64,000 nt of DNA from Nostoc sp. TCL240-02 (GTDB lineage Bacteria > Cyanobacteriota > Cyanobacteriia > Cyanobacteriales > Nostocaceae): positions 504,501-568,500 of the forward strand of contig NZ_CP040094.1 of the NCBI RefSeq assembly GCF_013343235.1. Reading direction: 5' to 3'. Of this stretch, positions 9,297-18,279 are shown in pieces. The position numbers and the translations under genes were made by a program. The first letter of the stretch is position 1. Every line of letters starts with the position of its first letter. Under the pieces are notes generated by a model, which had not been told where the DNA came from, searched no databases, and worked only from the letters and a program-made list of their open reading frames with translations.

Positions 9297-10055
9297 ATGG
9301 AGGAACGGTTACAAAAAATTCTTGCTCAATGGGGCATCGCCTCACGTCGTGAAGCTGAAGAAATGATTAGGCACTCACGGGTGCAAATCAATGGGGAATT
9401 GGCACATTTGGGTCAAAAGGTTGATCCCCAAAAAGATGCGATCGCAATTGATGGTAAAACTGTATCCGAAAAGCAGCGTCCGGCTTTAATATATCTATTG
9501 CTACATAAACCTGCGGGAGTAGTTTCGACTTGCTACGACCCTCACCGAAGAACAACAGTCCTGGATCTACTACCGAAAAAATTACGGGAGGGTTCAGGTA
9601 TTCACCCTGTTGGGCGTTTAGATGCAGACTCAACGGGAGCATTAATCCTTACAAATGACGGAAATCTGACATTTGGACTAACCCATCCCCGCCACAGCAT
9701 TTCCAAGACATATCATGTTTTGGTCAAAGGACATCCCCCAGAAGCAGTACTGCAAATGTGGCGTGAGGGTGTGGTGTTAGAGGGTAGAAAAACCAGAGCT
9801 GCTAAGGTACACCTAATAGAACATCGTGCCGAACAAAGCTTTTTAGAAATAGTGTTGCAGGAGGGAAGAAATCGCCAAATCCGCCGGATAGCTCAACAGT
9901 TAGGATACCCAGTAATCAAGCTGCATCGAACTGCTATCGGCCCAATTCAATTACAAACTCCAAAAGAACCCTTATTGTCAGAGGGTAAATATCGTTCCCT
10001 CAACGATCATGAAATTCGCTTTTTGCAAGATCAGATAACGCAACCTAATTATTGA
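9297..10055 (+). CDS. RsuA/RluB-family rRNA pseudouridine synthase
   Basis: A 252-residue enzyme that isomerises uridine to pseudouridine in rRNA. An N-terminal S4 RNA-binding domain (RLQKILAQWGIASRREAEEMI...RVQINGE) occupies about residues 3-60. The catalytic domain has the GRLDADSTGALILTNDG motif with the essential Asp, followed by KTYHVLVKG and the EGRNRQIRRI motif typical of RsuA/RluB/RluE/RluF. Whether it targets 16S or 23S cannot be decided from sequence alone. ATG 9297 is preferred over TTG 9270. It is followed after 29 bp by the RodZ-like gene, probably in the same transcript. Confidence 0.9.
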   Translation: MEERLQKILAQWGIASRREAEEMIRHSRVQINGELAHLGQKVDPQKDAIAIDGKTVSEKQRPALIYLLLHKPAGVVSTCYDPHRRTTVLDLLPKKLREGSGIHPVGRLDADSTGALILTNDGNLTFGLTHPRHSISKTYHVLVKGHPPEAVLQMWREGVVLEGRKTRAAKVHLIEHRAEQSFLEIVLQEGRNRQIRRIAQQLGYPVIKLHRTAIGPIQLQTPKEPLLSEGKYRSLNDHEIRFLQDQITQPNY

Positions 10056-10084
10056 TTCAGTGGATTTAAGGAGTGTCAGTAGGC

Positions 10085-10897
10085 ATGAAATGGCTAAGAA
10101 AGAAAAATAATCACCAGCCATCGCTTTCATTAGAGCAACAACGAACCGAAAAGTTGGCAGAATTGGGCGCTCAACTTTGGGCTTTGCGTCAAGAAAAGGG
10201 TCTATCTCTAGAGCAAGTGGTTGTATTAACCAGAATTCCTCAACGATTATTGCAGGCGATCGAAGAAGGTAATATAAACGATCTCCCAGAACCAGTCTAT
10301 ATTCAGGGTTTGATCAGGCAATTTGCCGATGCTCTAGGCTTGAATGGAGTTGAATTTTCTGGCACTTTTCCCATCAGTTCTGCACAATTAAACCCTCAAG
10401 GTATGGGGAATACTTCACCCATTAATCAACTACGTCCAATTCATCTTTACTTTCTTTACATATTGCTAATTGTATGCTCAGTAAATGGGTTGTCTCAGTT
10501 ATTAAATAACGCAGTACTACAAGCAAGCAATAGCCAAAACCAACTATACCCAAAACAAAAATCCATTGTTAACCCAGAGCCAAACCAACCAAAAGATTCC
10601 CTAAAAGTTCAACCTGTCAGTAATCCCCATGACGGCGGACAAGAGGAACAGGTTGTACAAATTGGTGTCACTTTGAAAGCGTCATCTTGGATTCGCGTCA
10701 TAGCCGATGGTAAAACCGAGTTTGAGGGTATTCTTCCAGAGGGAACTCACCGGATTTGGAAAGCTCAAGAGCAACTGACAGTGAAAACTGATAATGCTGG
10801 TGGTGTGTTGATGAGCGTCAATCAGGAGAAAGCTAAGGAAATGGGAGAGCCAGGGAAAGAGGAAGAAGTTAGGATTGCTGCCAAGCCTAAGTTTTGA
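10085..10897 (+). CDS. RodZ-like helix-turn-helix membrane protein
   Basis: A 270-residue protein with the RodZ plan: an N-terminal HTH domain (LGAQLWALRQEKGLSLEQVVVLTRIPQRLLQAIEEG), one transmembrane helix (about LYFLYILLIVCSVNGL, residues 118-135), a Gln/Asn/Pro-rich linker and a C-terminal DUF4115-like beta domain (VTLKASSWIRVIADGKTEFEGILPEGTHRIWKAQEQLTVKTDNAGGV). In other bacteria RodZ links MreB to the membrane and controls cell shape; the role here is inferred from architecture. AAGGAG at 10068-10073 lies 11 bases before ATG 10085. The upstream pseudouridine synthase gene is close enough for an operon. Confidence 0.8.
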   Translation: MKWLRKKNNHQPSLSLEQQRTEKLAELGAQLWALRQEKGLSLEQVVVLTRIPQRLLQAIEEGNINDLPEPVYIQGLIRQFADALGLNGVEFSGTFPISSAQLNPQGMGNTSPINQLRPIHLYFLYILLIVCSVNGLSQLLNNAVLQASNSQNQLYPKQKSIVNPEPNQPKDSLKVQPVSNPHDGGQEEQVVQIGVTLKASSWIRVIADGKTEFEGILPEGTHRIWKAQEQLTVKTDNAGGVLMSVNQEKAKEMGEPGKEEEVRIAAKPKF

Positions 10898-10989
10898 GAT
10901 AAGGGAGAAATAAATTCAAAATATTACCCCTTACAGGCAAGCAAACTACGCGCAGCGTCTCGCAGACAATAAAAAGACTAGTGGAGATG

Positions 10990-11073
10990 AGAGGCATGAG
11001 GAGGACAAGGAAGACAAGGAGGCATTTACTCCTCCCTCTTCCTTGTCTCCCTTGTCTCCCTCATCTCCCCACT
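10990..11073. repeat. STRR hairpin between convergent rodZ-like gene and malQ
   Basis: A GAGGAGGACAAGGAAGACAAGGAGG run is followed by a short loop (CATTTACT) and a complementary CCTCCCTCTTCCTTGTCTCC run. The arms pair over about 25 bases with few mismatches. Position between two convergent gene ends suits a two-way terminator or RNA 3' end. Arms are like those at 7140-7250 and 8258-8335 but the loop differs. Confidence 0.7.
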
Positions 11074-11075
11074 CC

Positions 11076-12584
11076 TTAATTTTGTTGTGGGGCGCGTCCA
11101 TTAAGTCTGGTAAGAACTTTTAAGCGATCGCGTAATTCATCTCTCAACGCTTCTGCTTGATAGCGCCACCCCCAGTTACCCTCAGCAGTACTAGGAAAAT
11201 TCATCCGCGCTTCGTTTCCTAATCCCAAAACATCTTGCAAAGGAATAATCGCTTGATTAGCTATAGAACTCAAAGCTAGGCGAATTAAATCCCATTGGAT
11301 GCCTTCAGGACTAATAGAACCTAAATAAAGCCATAAGTTATGCTTTTCGTTGTCATTAGCTGAATTGAACCAGCCTACAGTTGTGTCATTATCGTGAGTG
11401 CCGGTATAAACTACAGCATTTCGCGGGTAATTGAATGGTAAGAATGGATTTTCCGGATCGGAACCAAAGGCAAACTGTAAAACCTTCATTCCCGGAAATT
11501 CATACTTGTCTCGGAGCGCTTCTACCTCTGGTGTAATTACTCCCAAATCTTCTGCCAAGACGGGTAGCTTGCCCAACTTCTCCCTAATCACTGCAAAAAA
11601 AGCGTCTCCAGGTGCTTCCACCCATTTACCATTCATGGCAGTTTCTTCGCCTTTGGGTACTGACCAATATGCCTCAAAGCCTCGGAAGTGGTCAATGCGA
11701 ATTATATCAACATAATCTAGCATTGCTTCAAAGCGTTGCACCCACCATTTAAAGTCTTGTTTTTGCAATTCCTCCCAGTTATAAACTGGGTTGCCCCACA
11801 ATTGACCGGTGGCGCTAAAGTAATCTGGTGGGACTCCTGCCATTTGAGCAGCAACTCCAGTCTCTTCGTCTAAGCAAAAGATGTCGGGATGTGCCCACAC
11901 GTCAGCACTATCGTGAGATACGTAAATAGGGATATCACCAATAATGTCAATACCGCGCATGTTGGCGTAGCTTTTCAGGTCTGACCACTGCCGGAAAAAC
12001 TCAAATTGGACGAACTTGTAATAAAAAATATCTCCGTTGAGCCGATCCTCTGCTTGAGCTAATGCTTCGGGTTTACGCTTGACGAATTCTGCTTCCCATG
12101 TATGCCAGCTTGCACCATTATGGTCATCTTTCAGCGCCATAAATAAGGCGTAATTATCTAGCCAGTAGGCTTTGCTGTCGCAAAAACCTTCAAACTCTTT
12201 CTGCTGGATAGGCGTAGCATTGGATCTAAAGTTTTCACAGGCTTTTTTGAGTAGCCCAATCTTAATTGGCACAACCTGGTCGAAGTCTACCTTTTCTACC
12301 GGAAATCCTGGTAAATGAGCAAAGTCTTCTTCAGATAGCAAACCCTCATCTCGCAGTTTTTCTGGGCTAATCAGCAGGGGATTTCCTGCCATTGCCGAGT
12401 AGCACATATACGGTGAATTACCGTATCCAGTGGGGCCTAGGGGTAAAACTTGCCAATATTGTTGATGGGTATCTTTGAGAAAATCAATAAAGCGATAGGC
12501 TTCTAAGCCTAAATCTCCAACGCCAAATCGACTGGGAAAGGATGTAGGATGCAGCAAAATACCACTGGATCTAGGAAAAGGCAT
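11076..12584 (-). CDS. malQ: 4-alpha-glucanotransferase (amylomaltase, GH77)
   Basis: A 502-residue cytoplasmic enzyme that transfers alpha-1,4-glucan segments in glycogen and maltodextrin metabolism. GH77 motifs are clear: N-terminal RSSGILLHPTSFPSRFGVGDLG, DIIGDIPIYVSHDSADVWAH, RIDHFRGFEAYWSVP (nucleophile Asp), AEDLGVITPEVE (acid/base Glu) and TGTHDNDTTVGW (third catalytic Asp). Length is normal for bacterial MalQ. The gene is convergent with the RodZ-like gene. No other glycogen genes are nearby. Confidence 0.97.
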   Translation of the reverse strand: MPFPRSSGILLHPTSFPSRFGVGDLGLEAYRFIDFLKDTHQQYWQVLPLGPTGYGNSPYMCYSAMAGNPLLISPEKLRDEGLLSEEDFAHLPGFPVEKVDFDQVVPIKIGLLKKACENFRSNATPIQQKEFEGFCDSKAYWLDNYALFMALKDDHNGASWHTWEAEFVKRKPEALAQAEDRLNGDIFYYKFVQFEFFRQWSDLKSYANMRGIDIIGDIPIYVSHDSADVWAHPDIFCLDEETGVAAQMAGVPPDYFSATGQLWGNPVYNWEELQKQDFKWWVQRFEAMLDYVDIIRIDHFRGFEAYWSVPKGEETAMNGKWVEAPGDAFFAVIREKLGKLPVLAEDLGVITPEVEALRDKYEFPGMKVLQFAFGSDPENPFLPFNYPRNAVVYTGTHDNDTTVGWFNSANDNEKHNLWLYLGSISPEGIQWDLIRLALSSIANQAIIPLQDVLGLGNEARMNFPSTAEGNWGWRYQAEALRDELRDRLKVLTRLNGRAPQQN

Positions 12585-12900
12585 AAGTAACCTGAATTAT
12601 GAGAAGGAGCAATTGTTTGATGCACACGCTACGCGATTGCCCAAGGGGCAGTGGCAAAGCCAACGCATCGAATTTATCATGGAACAGTATTTGCACGGTA
12701 AATCAAGTAAACTCATTTTGTTTGTCATTTGTCCTTTGTCATTTGTCCTTTGTGAATAACTAATACTTCTCTAACGAGAGGCTACGCCAACGACTACGCG
12801 GTAGTTGAATCTCGACTTCGCTCGATTTCCGCGCAGTCGAAACTCAGTACAAGTGACGAATGACTAATGACTGATGACCAATGACCAATGACTCATAAAT
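12585..12900. repeat. malQ-Nudix intergenic region filled with short repeats
   Basis: The 316-bp gap between divergent malQ and the Nudix gene holds TTTGTCC/TTTGTCA heptamers (about 12719-12755), a GCGTAG-like repeat (12770-12840, with CGACTTCGCTCGATTTCCGCGCAGTCG) and TGACCAATGAC heptamers (12855-12892). No ORF and no clear promoter was seen. The Nudix start lies directly after the last repeat. Confidence 0.6.
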
Positions 12901-13332
12901 ATGACTTACCGAAATCCTGCACCGACAGTTGATATCATCATTGAACTAGTAGATCGACCTCATCGGCCAATAGTGTTAATTGAAAGACATAATCTACCTT
13001 TAGGTTGGGCTATTCCTGGTGGGTTTGTAGATTATGGGGAAGCCGTGGAAGTGGCGGCCCGTCGAGAAGCTGAGGAAGAAACGGGTTTACAGGTGGAATT
13101 AGTTGAACAATTACTGGTGTATTCTGACCCCAATCGCGATCCGCGTCAGCATACGATTAGCATTGTGTTTTTGGCGACAGCTACGGGGGAACCCAAGGCT
13201 GGGGATGATGCCAAGGGTGTAGGAATTTTTGAGTATTGGTGTGTGCCTGGTAATTTATGTTTTGACCACGATCGCATTCTGCGCGATTATTGGCGGTATC
13301 GGCATTATGGGATACGTCCGAGGTTGGGATAA
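12901..13332 (+). CDS. Nudix hydrolase
   Basis: A 143-residue protein with a full Nudix box, GX5EX7REUXEEXGU, in [20 protein letters not shown] followed by TGL. Nudix enzymes split nucleoside diphosphates linked to another group; the [19 protein letters not shown] stretch and small size resemble ADP-ribose pyrophosphatase-type or NUDIX members annotated as general pyrophosphohydrolases. Substrate not predictable. The 3' end of this gene, with flanking DNA, is partly copied 510 bp downstream (13815-13871). Confidence 0.88.
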   Translation: MTYRNPAPTVDIIIELVDRPHRPIVLIERHNLPLGWAIPGGFVDYGEAVEVAARREAEEETGLQVELVEQLLVYSDPNRDPRQHTISIVFLATATGEPKAGDDAKGVGIFEYWCVPGNLCFDHDRILRDYWRYRHYGIRPRLG

Positions 13333-13442
13333 GAGGAACGAACCGCAGAGGCGCAGAGAGAAGAGGGGAGGAGAATATCTGGAATTCTCTAGCATACGGA
13401 AATTCGTTGGTGTTGGGAAAATGTCAAAGCCAAGATTCTAAA

Positions 13443-13751
13443 CTAAAATTCAGCCTGGGAACGGGTTTTGTAAACTAGCTGTAAGCACTCTTCAAAGTCA
13501 TCTCCTTGCCAAGTTCCGGTAAATTTTAGCAAGTCTTCTGCTTTAGAGGCTCTAAGAATTGGTGTTGCTTCCTTTATTTCCGGTTTCGTTTGATGATTGG
13601 AAGTATCATCATTTTTTTCCGTTGACAGGTCAAGAGATATTTCCTCGGTTGTTGGTTTTGTCTTGAGAAAACGTAAAAAATCCAGTGTTTCAGCTAGTAG
13701 AACATCTGAGGATGATTCAATTTGTTGGAGCAGTATTTCTTTAATATTCAT
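13443..13751 (-). CDS. Small hypothetical protein, possible antitoxin-like N-terminus
   Basis: A 102-residue protein starting MNIKEILLQQIESSSDVLLAETLDFLRFLKTK, a short helical opening like that of DUF2281 or antitoxin-like cyanobacterial proteins, followed by a polar linker and a C-terminal part with LLKFTGTWQGDDFEECLQLVYKTRSQAEF. That ending, DLLKFTGTWQGDDFEECL, resembles the C-terminus of proteins paired with PIN toxins, but no toxin gene is adjacent. ATG 13751 is chosen because upstream codons lie in the duplicated repeat. It is flanked on both sides by the 13.3/13.8-kb duplicated segment. Confidence 0.6.
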   Translation of the reverse strand: MNIKEILLQQIESSSDVLLAETLDFLRFLKTKPTTEEISLDLSTEKNDDTSNHQTKPEIKEATPILRASKAEDLLKFTGTWQGDDFEECLQLVYKTRSQAEF

Positions 13752-13814
13752 CAATGATCTTTTGCAGTTTGTTGTAACAGTATTATACGAGTGCGATCGC
13801 AATGCTGACTTGAT

Positions 13815-13871
13815 GGCATTATGCGATACGTCTGAGGTTGGGGTAAGAGGAACGAACCGCGAAGGACGCAA
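13815..13871. repeat. Second copy of the Nudix 3'-end segment
   Basis: The segment GGCATTATGCGATACGTCTG through AGGTTGGGGTAAGAGGAACG to AACCGC repeats, with a few substitutions, bases 13302-13358, which are the last codons of the Nudix gene plus its downstream GAACGAACCGCAGAGG sequence. The two copies flank the small minus-strand gene 13443-13751 as direct repeats. Confidence 0.6.
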
Positions 13872-13956
13872 AGGACGCGAAGGCAGAGGGGAGAAGAATA
13901 CCTATGACACAAAGTTTTTGTGATTATACTGTGTCAGTGGTATTTAAAGGTGCATT

Positions 13957-15261
13957 ATGGACGCTGAAGAACTGTTAGAAAAATACGCAGCAGGAGGGCG
14001 GCAGTTTACTAAAAATCGCCAAGGCATAGACCTTAAAGGTGCAAACCTAAGTGATATAGATCTATCTAAGGCAAATTGGAATGGAGCAGATTTGAGTGAC
14101 GCAAACCTGACTATGGCGAAACTTAATAGCACTAGCCTCAGTAAAGCATCTTTAACAAATGCAAATTTGAGTGGGATAGAGGGTTCTTCAATCAATCTTA
14201 GTTGGGCAGACCTTAATGGTGCTGACTTAAGTTGGTCAACTTTGAGTAGCGCAAATTTGAATTATGCAAACTTAGAACAGGGCAACCTGACAAATGTAGA
14301 CCTAAGTAGTGCAACAATGATTTATGCAAACTTAGATATAGCAAATTTATGTGGAGCAAATCTTAGTAGTGCAGACCTGACTGCGGCTTCCTTAGCTGAA
14401 GCTAATCTCAGTAAAGCTAATTTAACTAAGGCAGACTTGGGTGAGGCGTACTTAATTGGAGCAAACTTAACTTTGGCAAACCTAACTGAGGCAATATTGC
14501 AAAGTGCCAAACTTCAAAGAAATATATTTCATAGAGCATATTTGCACAAAGTTGATCTCTCAGGCATGAATTTGGCTGGTATAGATTTTACAGCAGCATC
14601 TCTTCAAAGTACAAACCTTAAAAAAGTATTTCTCCAAGGAGCGAATTTAGAAAAAGCCAATATGCGATGGGCAAATTTAATCCAGGCAAATTTAGATGGA
14701 GCAAATTTGAGAAGGGCTGATTTAACTGGAGCAGATATCTATGGGGCAACTTTTAAAGATGCAGACCTGACTGGTGCGATAATGCCAGATGGAGAAGTCT
14801 ATAAACCGATCGCAGCTGAAGCAGAAATCGGTAAACAGGAAACATCGTTAAAGAAAGTAATATCTATGACCCGTAAAGTAATTAATACTGATAACGCACC
14901 CGCACCAGTGGGCCCTTATAATCAAGCGATCGCAGCTTCAGGTCAATTTCTATTTATCGCTGGACAAGTTGCCATCGATCCCCGCCTTGGTGATGTCGTC
15001 TACACTGATGATGTCAAAAAGCAAACTGAGCAAGTATTAGCTAATCTTGAAGCCATCCTCACGGCCGCCGGGGCGACTTTTCAAGACGTGGTGAAGACCA
15101 CTGTATTTTTAGCTGATATGAATGATTTCGCGGCGGTGAATGCCATTTATGCTAAATATTTCCCGGAAAATACTGCCCCAGCGCGGGCTTGTGTGCAGGT
15201 ATCGCGTTTACCTAAAGATGTGTTGGTAGAAATTGATGCGATCGCTGTAATTAACGGTTAG
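13957..15261 (+). CDS. Pentapeptide-repeat protein fused in frame to a RidA-family deaminase
   Basis: One open frame of 434 residues. Residues about 25-280 are A(D/N)LXX pentapeptide repeats, a right-handed quadrilateral beta helix, ending with the usual [12 protein letters not shown] cap. After a 20-residue linker, residues 304-434 form a complete RidA domain ([21 protein letters not shown]...). RidA hydrolyses reactive enamine/imine intermediates to ketones; its GPYNQA tyrosine, ARACV arginine and VEIDAIA glutamate are all kept, so it should be active. An ATG at 14866 lies in frame exactly where a free RidA would begin, preceded only by a weak AAAGAAAG. Either a true fusion or two products from one message. 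AAAGGTG precedes ATG 13957. Confidence 0.85.
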   Translation: MDAEELLEKYAAGGRQFTKNRQGIDLKGANLSDIDLSKANWNGADLSDANLTMAKLNSTSLSKASLTNANLSGIEGSSINLSWADLNGADLSWSTLSSANLNYANLEQGNLTNVDLSSATMIYANLDIANLCGANLSSADLTAASLAEANLSKANLTKADLGEAYLIGANLTLANLTEAILQSAKLQRNIFHRAYLHKVDLSGMNLAGIDFTAASLQSTNLKKVFLQGANLEKANMRWANLIQANLDGANLRRADLTGADIYGATFKDADLTGAIMPDGEVYKPIAAEAEIGKQETSLKKVISMTRKVINTDNAPAPVGPYNQAIAASGQFLFIAGQVAIDPRLGDVVYTDDVKKQTEQVLANLEAILTAAGATFQDVVKTTVFLADMNDFAAVNAIYAKYFPENTAPARACVQVSRLPKDVLVEIDAIAVING

Positions 15262-15276
15262 TACCACTACACTCAT

Positions 15277-15320
15277 AAAAAAAGCCTACAACTCTGCAAA
15301 CAAACTAGGCTTTGTTATTG
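15277..15320 (+). terminator. Terminator after pentapeptide-RidA gene
   Basis: AAAGCCTA (15281-15288) pairs with TAGGCTTT (15306-15313) across a 17-nt loop; an A-run precedes and a T-rich stretch follows, so it may work in both directions. It lies 16 bases after the stop and separates this gene from phnD. Confidence 0.7.
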
Positions 15321-15413
15321 ACTTTTGTTCTTAAAAGCTATAAATATTTTTTAGGGGTTAATTGCAATTAATTAGCAAAAGAACTAAGAAAACTTCCTAA
15401 TGGAGAGTTGCAA

Positions 15414-16388
15414 ATGAGTGTGAAGAAAAAGAGCTTATTGGGCGCTGGCGCGGCATTTGCAGTGCTTACAGGTCTAGTAGTCAGCACAGTAGGGGCTATG
15501 CAGGCAACGATCGCCAACCCCACTGCTAATCAACAAACACCACGCTTACTTGCCCAAGGGTTGAAGACTTTAACGATAGTTTTTCCCAGTCGTGCTGATT
15601 CTACAGACTTGCAAAATAAGGCAAATGCAGTAGGAGCTTTTTTATCGAAAGAGTTAGGAATTCCAGTCGTCGCCCAAGTTGGTGATGATACAGCTGCTGT
15701 GGAAGCTTTGAGAGCAAATCGGGCTGATGTCGCTTTTTTAAGTAGCCGTCCAGCTTTGAAAGCAAAACAATTAGCAAATGCCAGCTTGTATCTAGCCGAA
15801 GTTCGTTCCACTTATTCTGGCAGATATACTTATAGCTCAACATTTGTTGTCCCCAAGAATAGTCCCCTCAAAACTCAAAATTCAACTAAAGCCACTTTAG
15901 AACAACTACGGGGCAAAAGAATTGCTTTTACTTCCCCTACTTCTGGCTCTGGGTTTATTATCCCTGTCGCTGAGTTGGTCAAACAGAAATTTGTACCCAA
16001 CCGCGATCGCTTAGATGATTTCTTTGGTCAAGTTTCTTACGGCGGCAATTACAGCAAAGCCTTGCAAGCAGTTGTGCGTGGTCAAGCTGATGTGGCTGTT
16101 GTGTCAGAATATGCCCTGAATCCACCTTATATCACCGCCCAAGAGAAGAATCAGTTACGGGTTCTGCACAAAATTACTGGTGTACCTGCCCACGGTATTG
16201 CCATTGATAATGATGTTCCAGCCCCAACACGGGAAAAAATCATCAACGCTTTACTGAAATTAAATCAGTCGCAAAATAATAAGTTGTTAAGCGACTTGTA
16301 TAATTCCACAGAATTAGTCCGAGTTGACCACGATCGTCACCTAGCAACTATCCGTGAGGCTCTACAAATCGCTGGCATTGAACCATAA
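15414..16388 (+). CDS. phnD: Phosphonate/phosphite-type ABC transporter, substrate-binding protein
   Basis: A 324-residue secreted binding protein. The N-terminus MSVKKKSLLGAGAAFAVLTG is a signal peptide or lipid-free anchor. The mature part has PhnD-family features: LTIVFPSRADSTDL at the domain start, LSKELGIPV, DVAFLSSRPA, and the TSPTSGSGFIIPVAELV binding loop. GGAG at 15402 precedes ATG 15414; a TTG at 15408 is less likely. phnC and phnE follow on the same strand. No C-P lyase or phosphite dehydrogenase gene is in the window, so the ligand (phosphonate, phosphite or another oxyanion) is open. Confidence 0.9.
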   Translation: MSVKKKSLLGAGAAFAVLTGLVVSTVGAMQATIANPTANQQTPRLLAQGLKTLTIVFPSRADSTDLQNKANAVGAFLSKELGIPVVAQVGDDTAAVEALRANRADVAFLSSRPALKAKQLANASLYLAEVRSTYSGRYTYSSTFVVPKNSPLKTQNSTKATLEQLRGKRIAFTSPTSGSGFIIPVAELVKQKFVPNRDRLDDFFGQVSYGGNYSKALQAVVRGQADVAVVSEYALNPPYITAQEKNQLRVLHKITGVPAHGIAIDNDVPAPTREKIINALLKLNQSQNNKLLSDLYNSTELVRVDHDRHLATIREALQIAGIEP

Positions 16389-16517
16389 TTCAGAATTCAG
16401 AATTCAGAATTCACCAATCTTGACACTCTCTACGAGACGCGGCGCTATCCGCGTTTTCGGTCAAAGTTCATTCTGATTCCTGACTCCTGACTACTGAATT
16501 CTGTTCAATAAATTTCT
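16389..16517. repeat. AATTCAG tandem repeats between phnD and phnC
   Basis: Just after the phnD stop AATTCAG is repeated in tandem (16389-16412), and TGACTCCTGACTACTGAATTC at 16480-16502 is its partial inverse. The two can pair into a long-range hairpin within the phn transcript. Confidence 0.6.
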
Positions 16518-17252
16518 ATGAATGATTATGTTATTGAGTGTCATAACCTAGAGACAGCTTATGCTCCTTCTCTCAATCGTCCTATTCTCAATGGGATTAA
16601 TTGCCAGATTAAACGCGGTGAATTTGTCGTTTTGCTGGGGCTAAATGGTGCTGGTAAGTCTACCTTACTGCGATCGCTAGTTGGATTAGTGCCATCAGCC
16701 AGAGGAGAATTGCTCGTCAATAATGTTGAGATGAATTCCCGAACGCTGCCAAAAATTCGGCGCGATATTGGGATGTTATTTCAAGGTGGCGGATTGATTC
16801 GGCAGTTATCAGCACTGGAAAATGTCTTGTCCGGATGCCTTGGTAAAAGAACAACTTGGCAAACATTGTTGGGATTTTCCAAACGCGATCGCATTTTGGC
16901 TCTAGAGTTACTAGAACAGTTAGGACTCGGAGAGTTAGCTTTTCAAAAAACCAGTCAATTAAGTGGGGGACAGCAACAACGAGTAGCCATCGCTCGGACT
17001 TTAATTCAATCACCGCAAATTCTTTTAGTCGATGAACCCATCACTGGGTTAGATGTTGTAGCATCCCAACAAGTTATGCAAACTCTATCCCAATTGCACA
17101 CTCAGCAAGGTATGACTATTGTTGCAGTTTTGCACGATTTGGGAATCGCAGAAAAATACGCCCAAAAAGCGATCGTCTTAGATGCTGGACGCGTCGTTTA
17201 TCAAGGATTTTGTGACAACTTACAAGCTCAATTTGCTAAAGTTTCCGCTTGA
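16518..17252 (+). CDS. phnC: Phosphonate-type ABC transporter, ATP-binding protein
   Basis: A 244-residue ABC ATPase that energises uptake with PhnD and PhnE at the plasma membrane. All motifs are present: Walker A GLNGAGKSTLL, Q-loop MLFQGGG, signature LSGGQQQRVAIARTL, Walker B ILLVDEPITGLD and the switch histidine in LHDLGIA. The gene order D-C-E and shared strand support one transport system. A MITE-like hairpin lies between this gene and phnE. Confidence 0.92.
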   Translation: MNDYVIECHNLETAYAPSLNRPILNGINCQIKRGEFVVLLGLNGAGKSTLLRSLVGLVPSARGELLVNNVEMNSRTLPKIRRDIGMLFQGGGLIRQLSALENVLSGCLGKRTTWQTLLGFSKRDRILALELLEQLGLGELAFQKTSQLSGGQQQRVAIARTLIQSPQILLVDEPITGLDVVASQQVMQTLSQLHTQQGMTIVAVLHDLGIAEKYAQKAIVLDAGRVVYQGFCDNLQAQFAKVSA

Positions 17253-17273
17253 GTGGGATTTGATTTCACAAAA

Positions 17274-17340
17274 AAGACGCGATGAATCGCCGTCTCTACA
17301 ATAATCAATCTTTTGTAGAGACGGCGATTTATAGCGTCTT
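17274..17340. repeat. MITE-like hairpin between phnC and phnE
   Basis: AAGACGCGATGAATCGCCGTCTCTACAA (17274-17301, split here as two short arms AAGACGCGAT and AATCGCCGTCTCTACAA) is the near-perfect reverse complement of 17313-17340, with an 11-nt loop. The GTAGAGACG...CGTCTCTAC motif recurs at 22395 and 33564, so this is a dispersed family. The transcript of phnC-phnE would carry a 28-bp stem. Confidence 0.8.
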
Positions 17341-17400
17341 GTCTTAACCGAACAGTATTGCATTCTGACTCCTGAATTCTGAATTCTTCTTCAATACAAT

Positions 17401-18195
17401 ATGAGTTCCTTTTTTAAATTAAAACGCTTACGCTTCTACCCTTGGCTGAGTTCTCTACTCATCTCATTAATTGTTGTGGTAGTTTATGGTTGGGCTTTGC
17501 GAGGACTCAAACTCGATTTTGAACTGCTAAGTTCTAGCTGGCCATACATCACCGATTTTATTACCCGGTTATTTCCTCCCGATTGGAAAGTTTTAGATAT
17601 TGCAGTTAAAGCACTAATTGAAACTGTACAAATGTCTTTATGGGGAACTACCATTGGAGCCATTCTTTCTGTACCGATTGCTATAGCTAGCGCCAGCAAT
17701 ATTGCGCCTGGGTGGTTGCGATCGCTAGCTAATTTGTTACAAAATACTGTACGTTCCGTCCCTTCAATTATTTTGGGGCTAATTTTTGTTGCCGCCACTG
17801 GGTTAGGCGCACCAGCAGGAACTTTAGCTTTGGGAATCTACACCATCGGCTACCTTGCCAAATTTTATCAACAGGCAATTGAAGCGGTTGATCCGCGTTC
17901 TCTTGAATCCCTGCAAGTTATCGGAGCCTCCAAGCTACAGATTGCTCAATACGGCATTCTTCCTCAAGTGCTACCTTTGGGATTGGGTTACACCTTTTGG
18001 ATGTTTGAGTACAATATCCGTGCTGCTTCTGTCTTGGGTGTAGTTGGTGCAGGTGGTATTGGCTTTCAATTAAAAAGTTACATCGACGGGTTTGAGTACA
18101 CCAAAGCAACAACCATGATGCTGGTGCTTTTGGTAGTCGTCACAGTGATTGATGCTTTTAGTAGCCAACTACGTCATCGGCTCGATTCTATGTAG
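17401..18195 (+). CDS. phnE: Phosphonate-type ABC transporter, permease
   Basis: A 264-residue inner-membrane permease with about six hydrophobic helices, starting with FYPWLSSLLISLIVVVVYGW. The cytoplasmic EAA loop that docks the ATPase is clear: SLQVIGASKLQIAQYGILPQ. The end GAGGIGFQLKSYIDGFEY is typical of PhnE. A short remnant similar to the EAA loop occurs at 25856-25906. Confidence 0.92.
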   Translation: MSSFFKLKRLRFYPWLSSLLISLIVVVVYGWALRGLKLDFELLSSSWPYITDFITRLFPPDWKVLDIAVKALIETVQMSLWGTTIGAILSVPIAIASASNIAPGWLRSLANLLQNTVRSVPSIILGLIFVAATGLGAPAGTLALGIYTIGYLAKFYQQAIEAVDPRSLESLQVIGASKLQIAQYGILPQVLPLGLGYTFWMFEYNIRAASVLGVVGAGGIGFQLKSYIDGFEYTKATTMMLVLLVVVTVIDAFSSQLRHRLDSM

Positions 18196-18279
18196 TATTT
18201 AATTGTTAATTTAAAATTTGGGGCAAAGCAATGTGACTTTGGGAATACTGAAATTAAGTACCCTAAAGGAGTATTAAAA

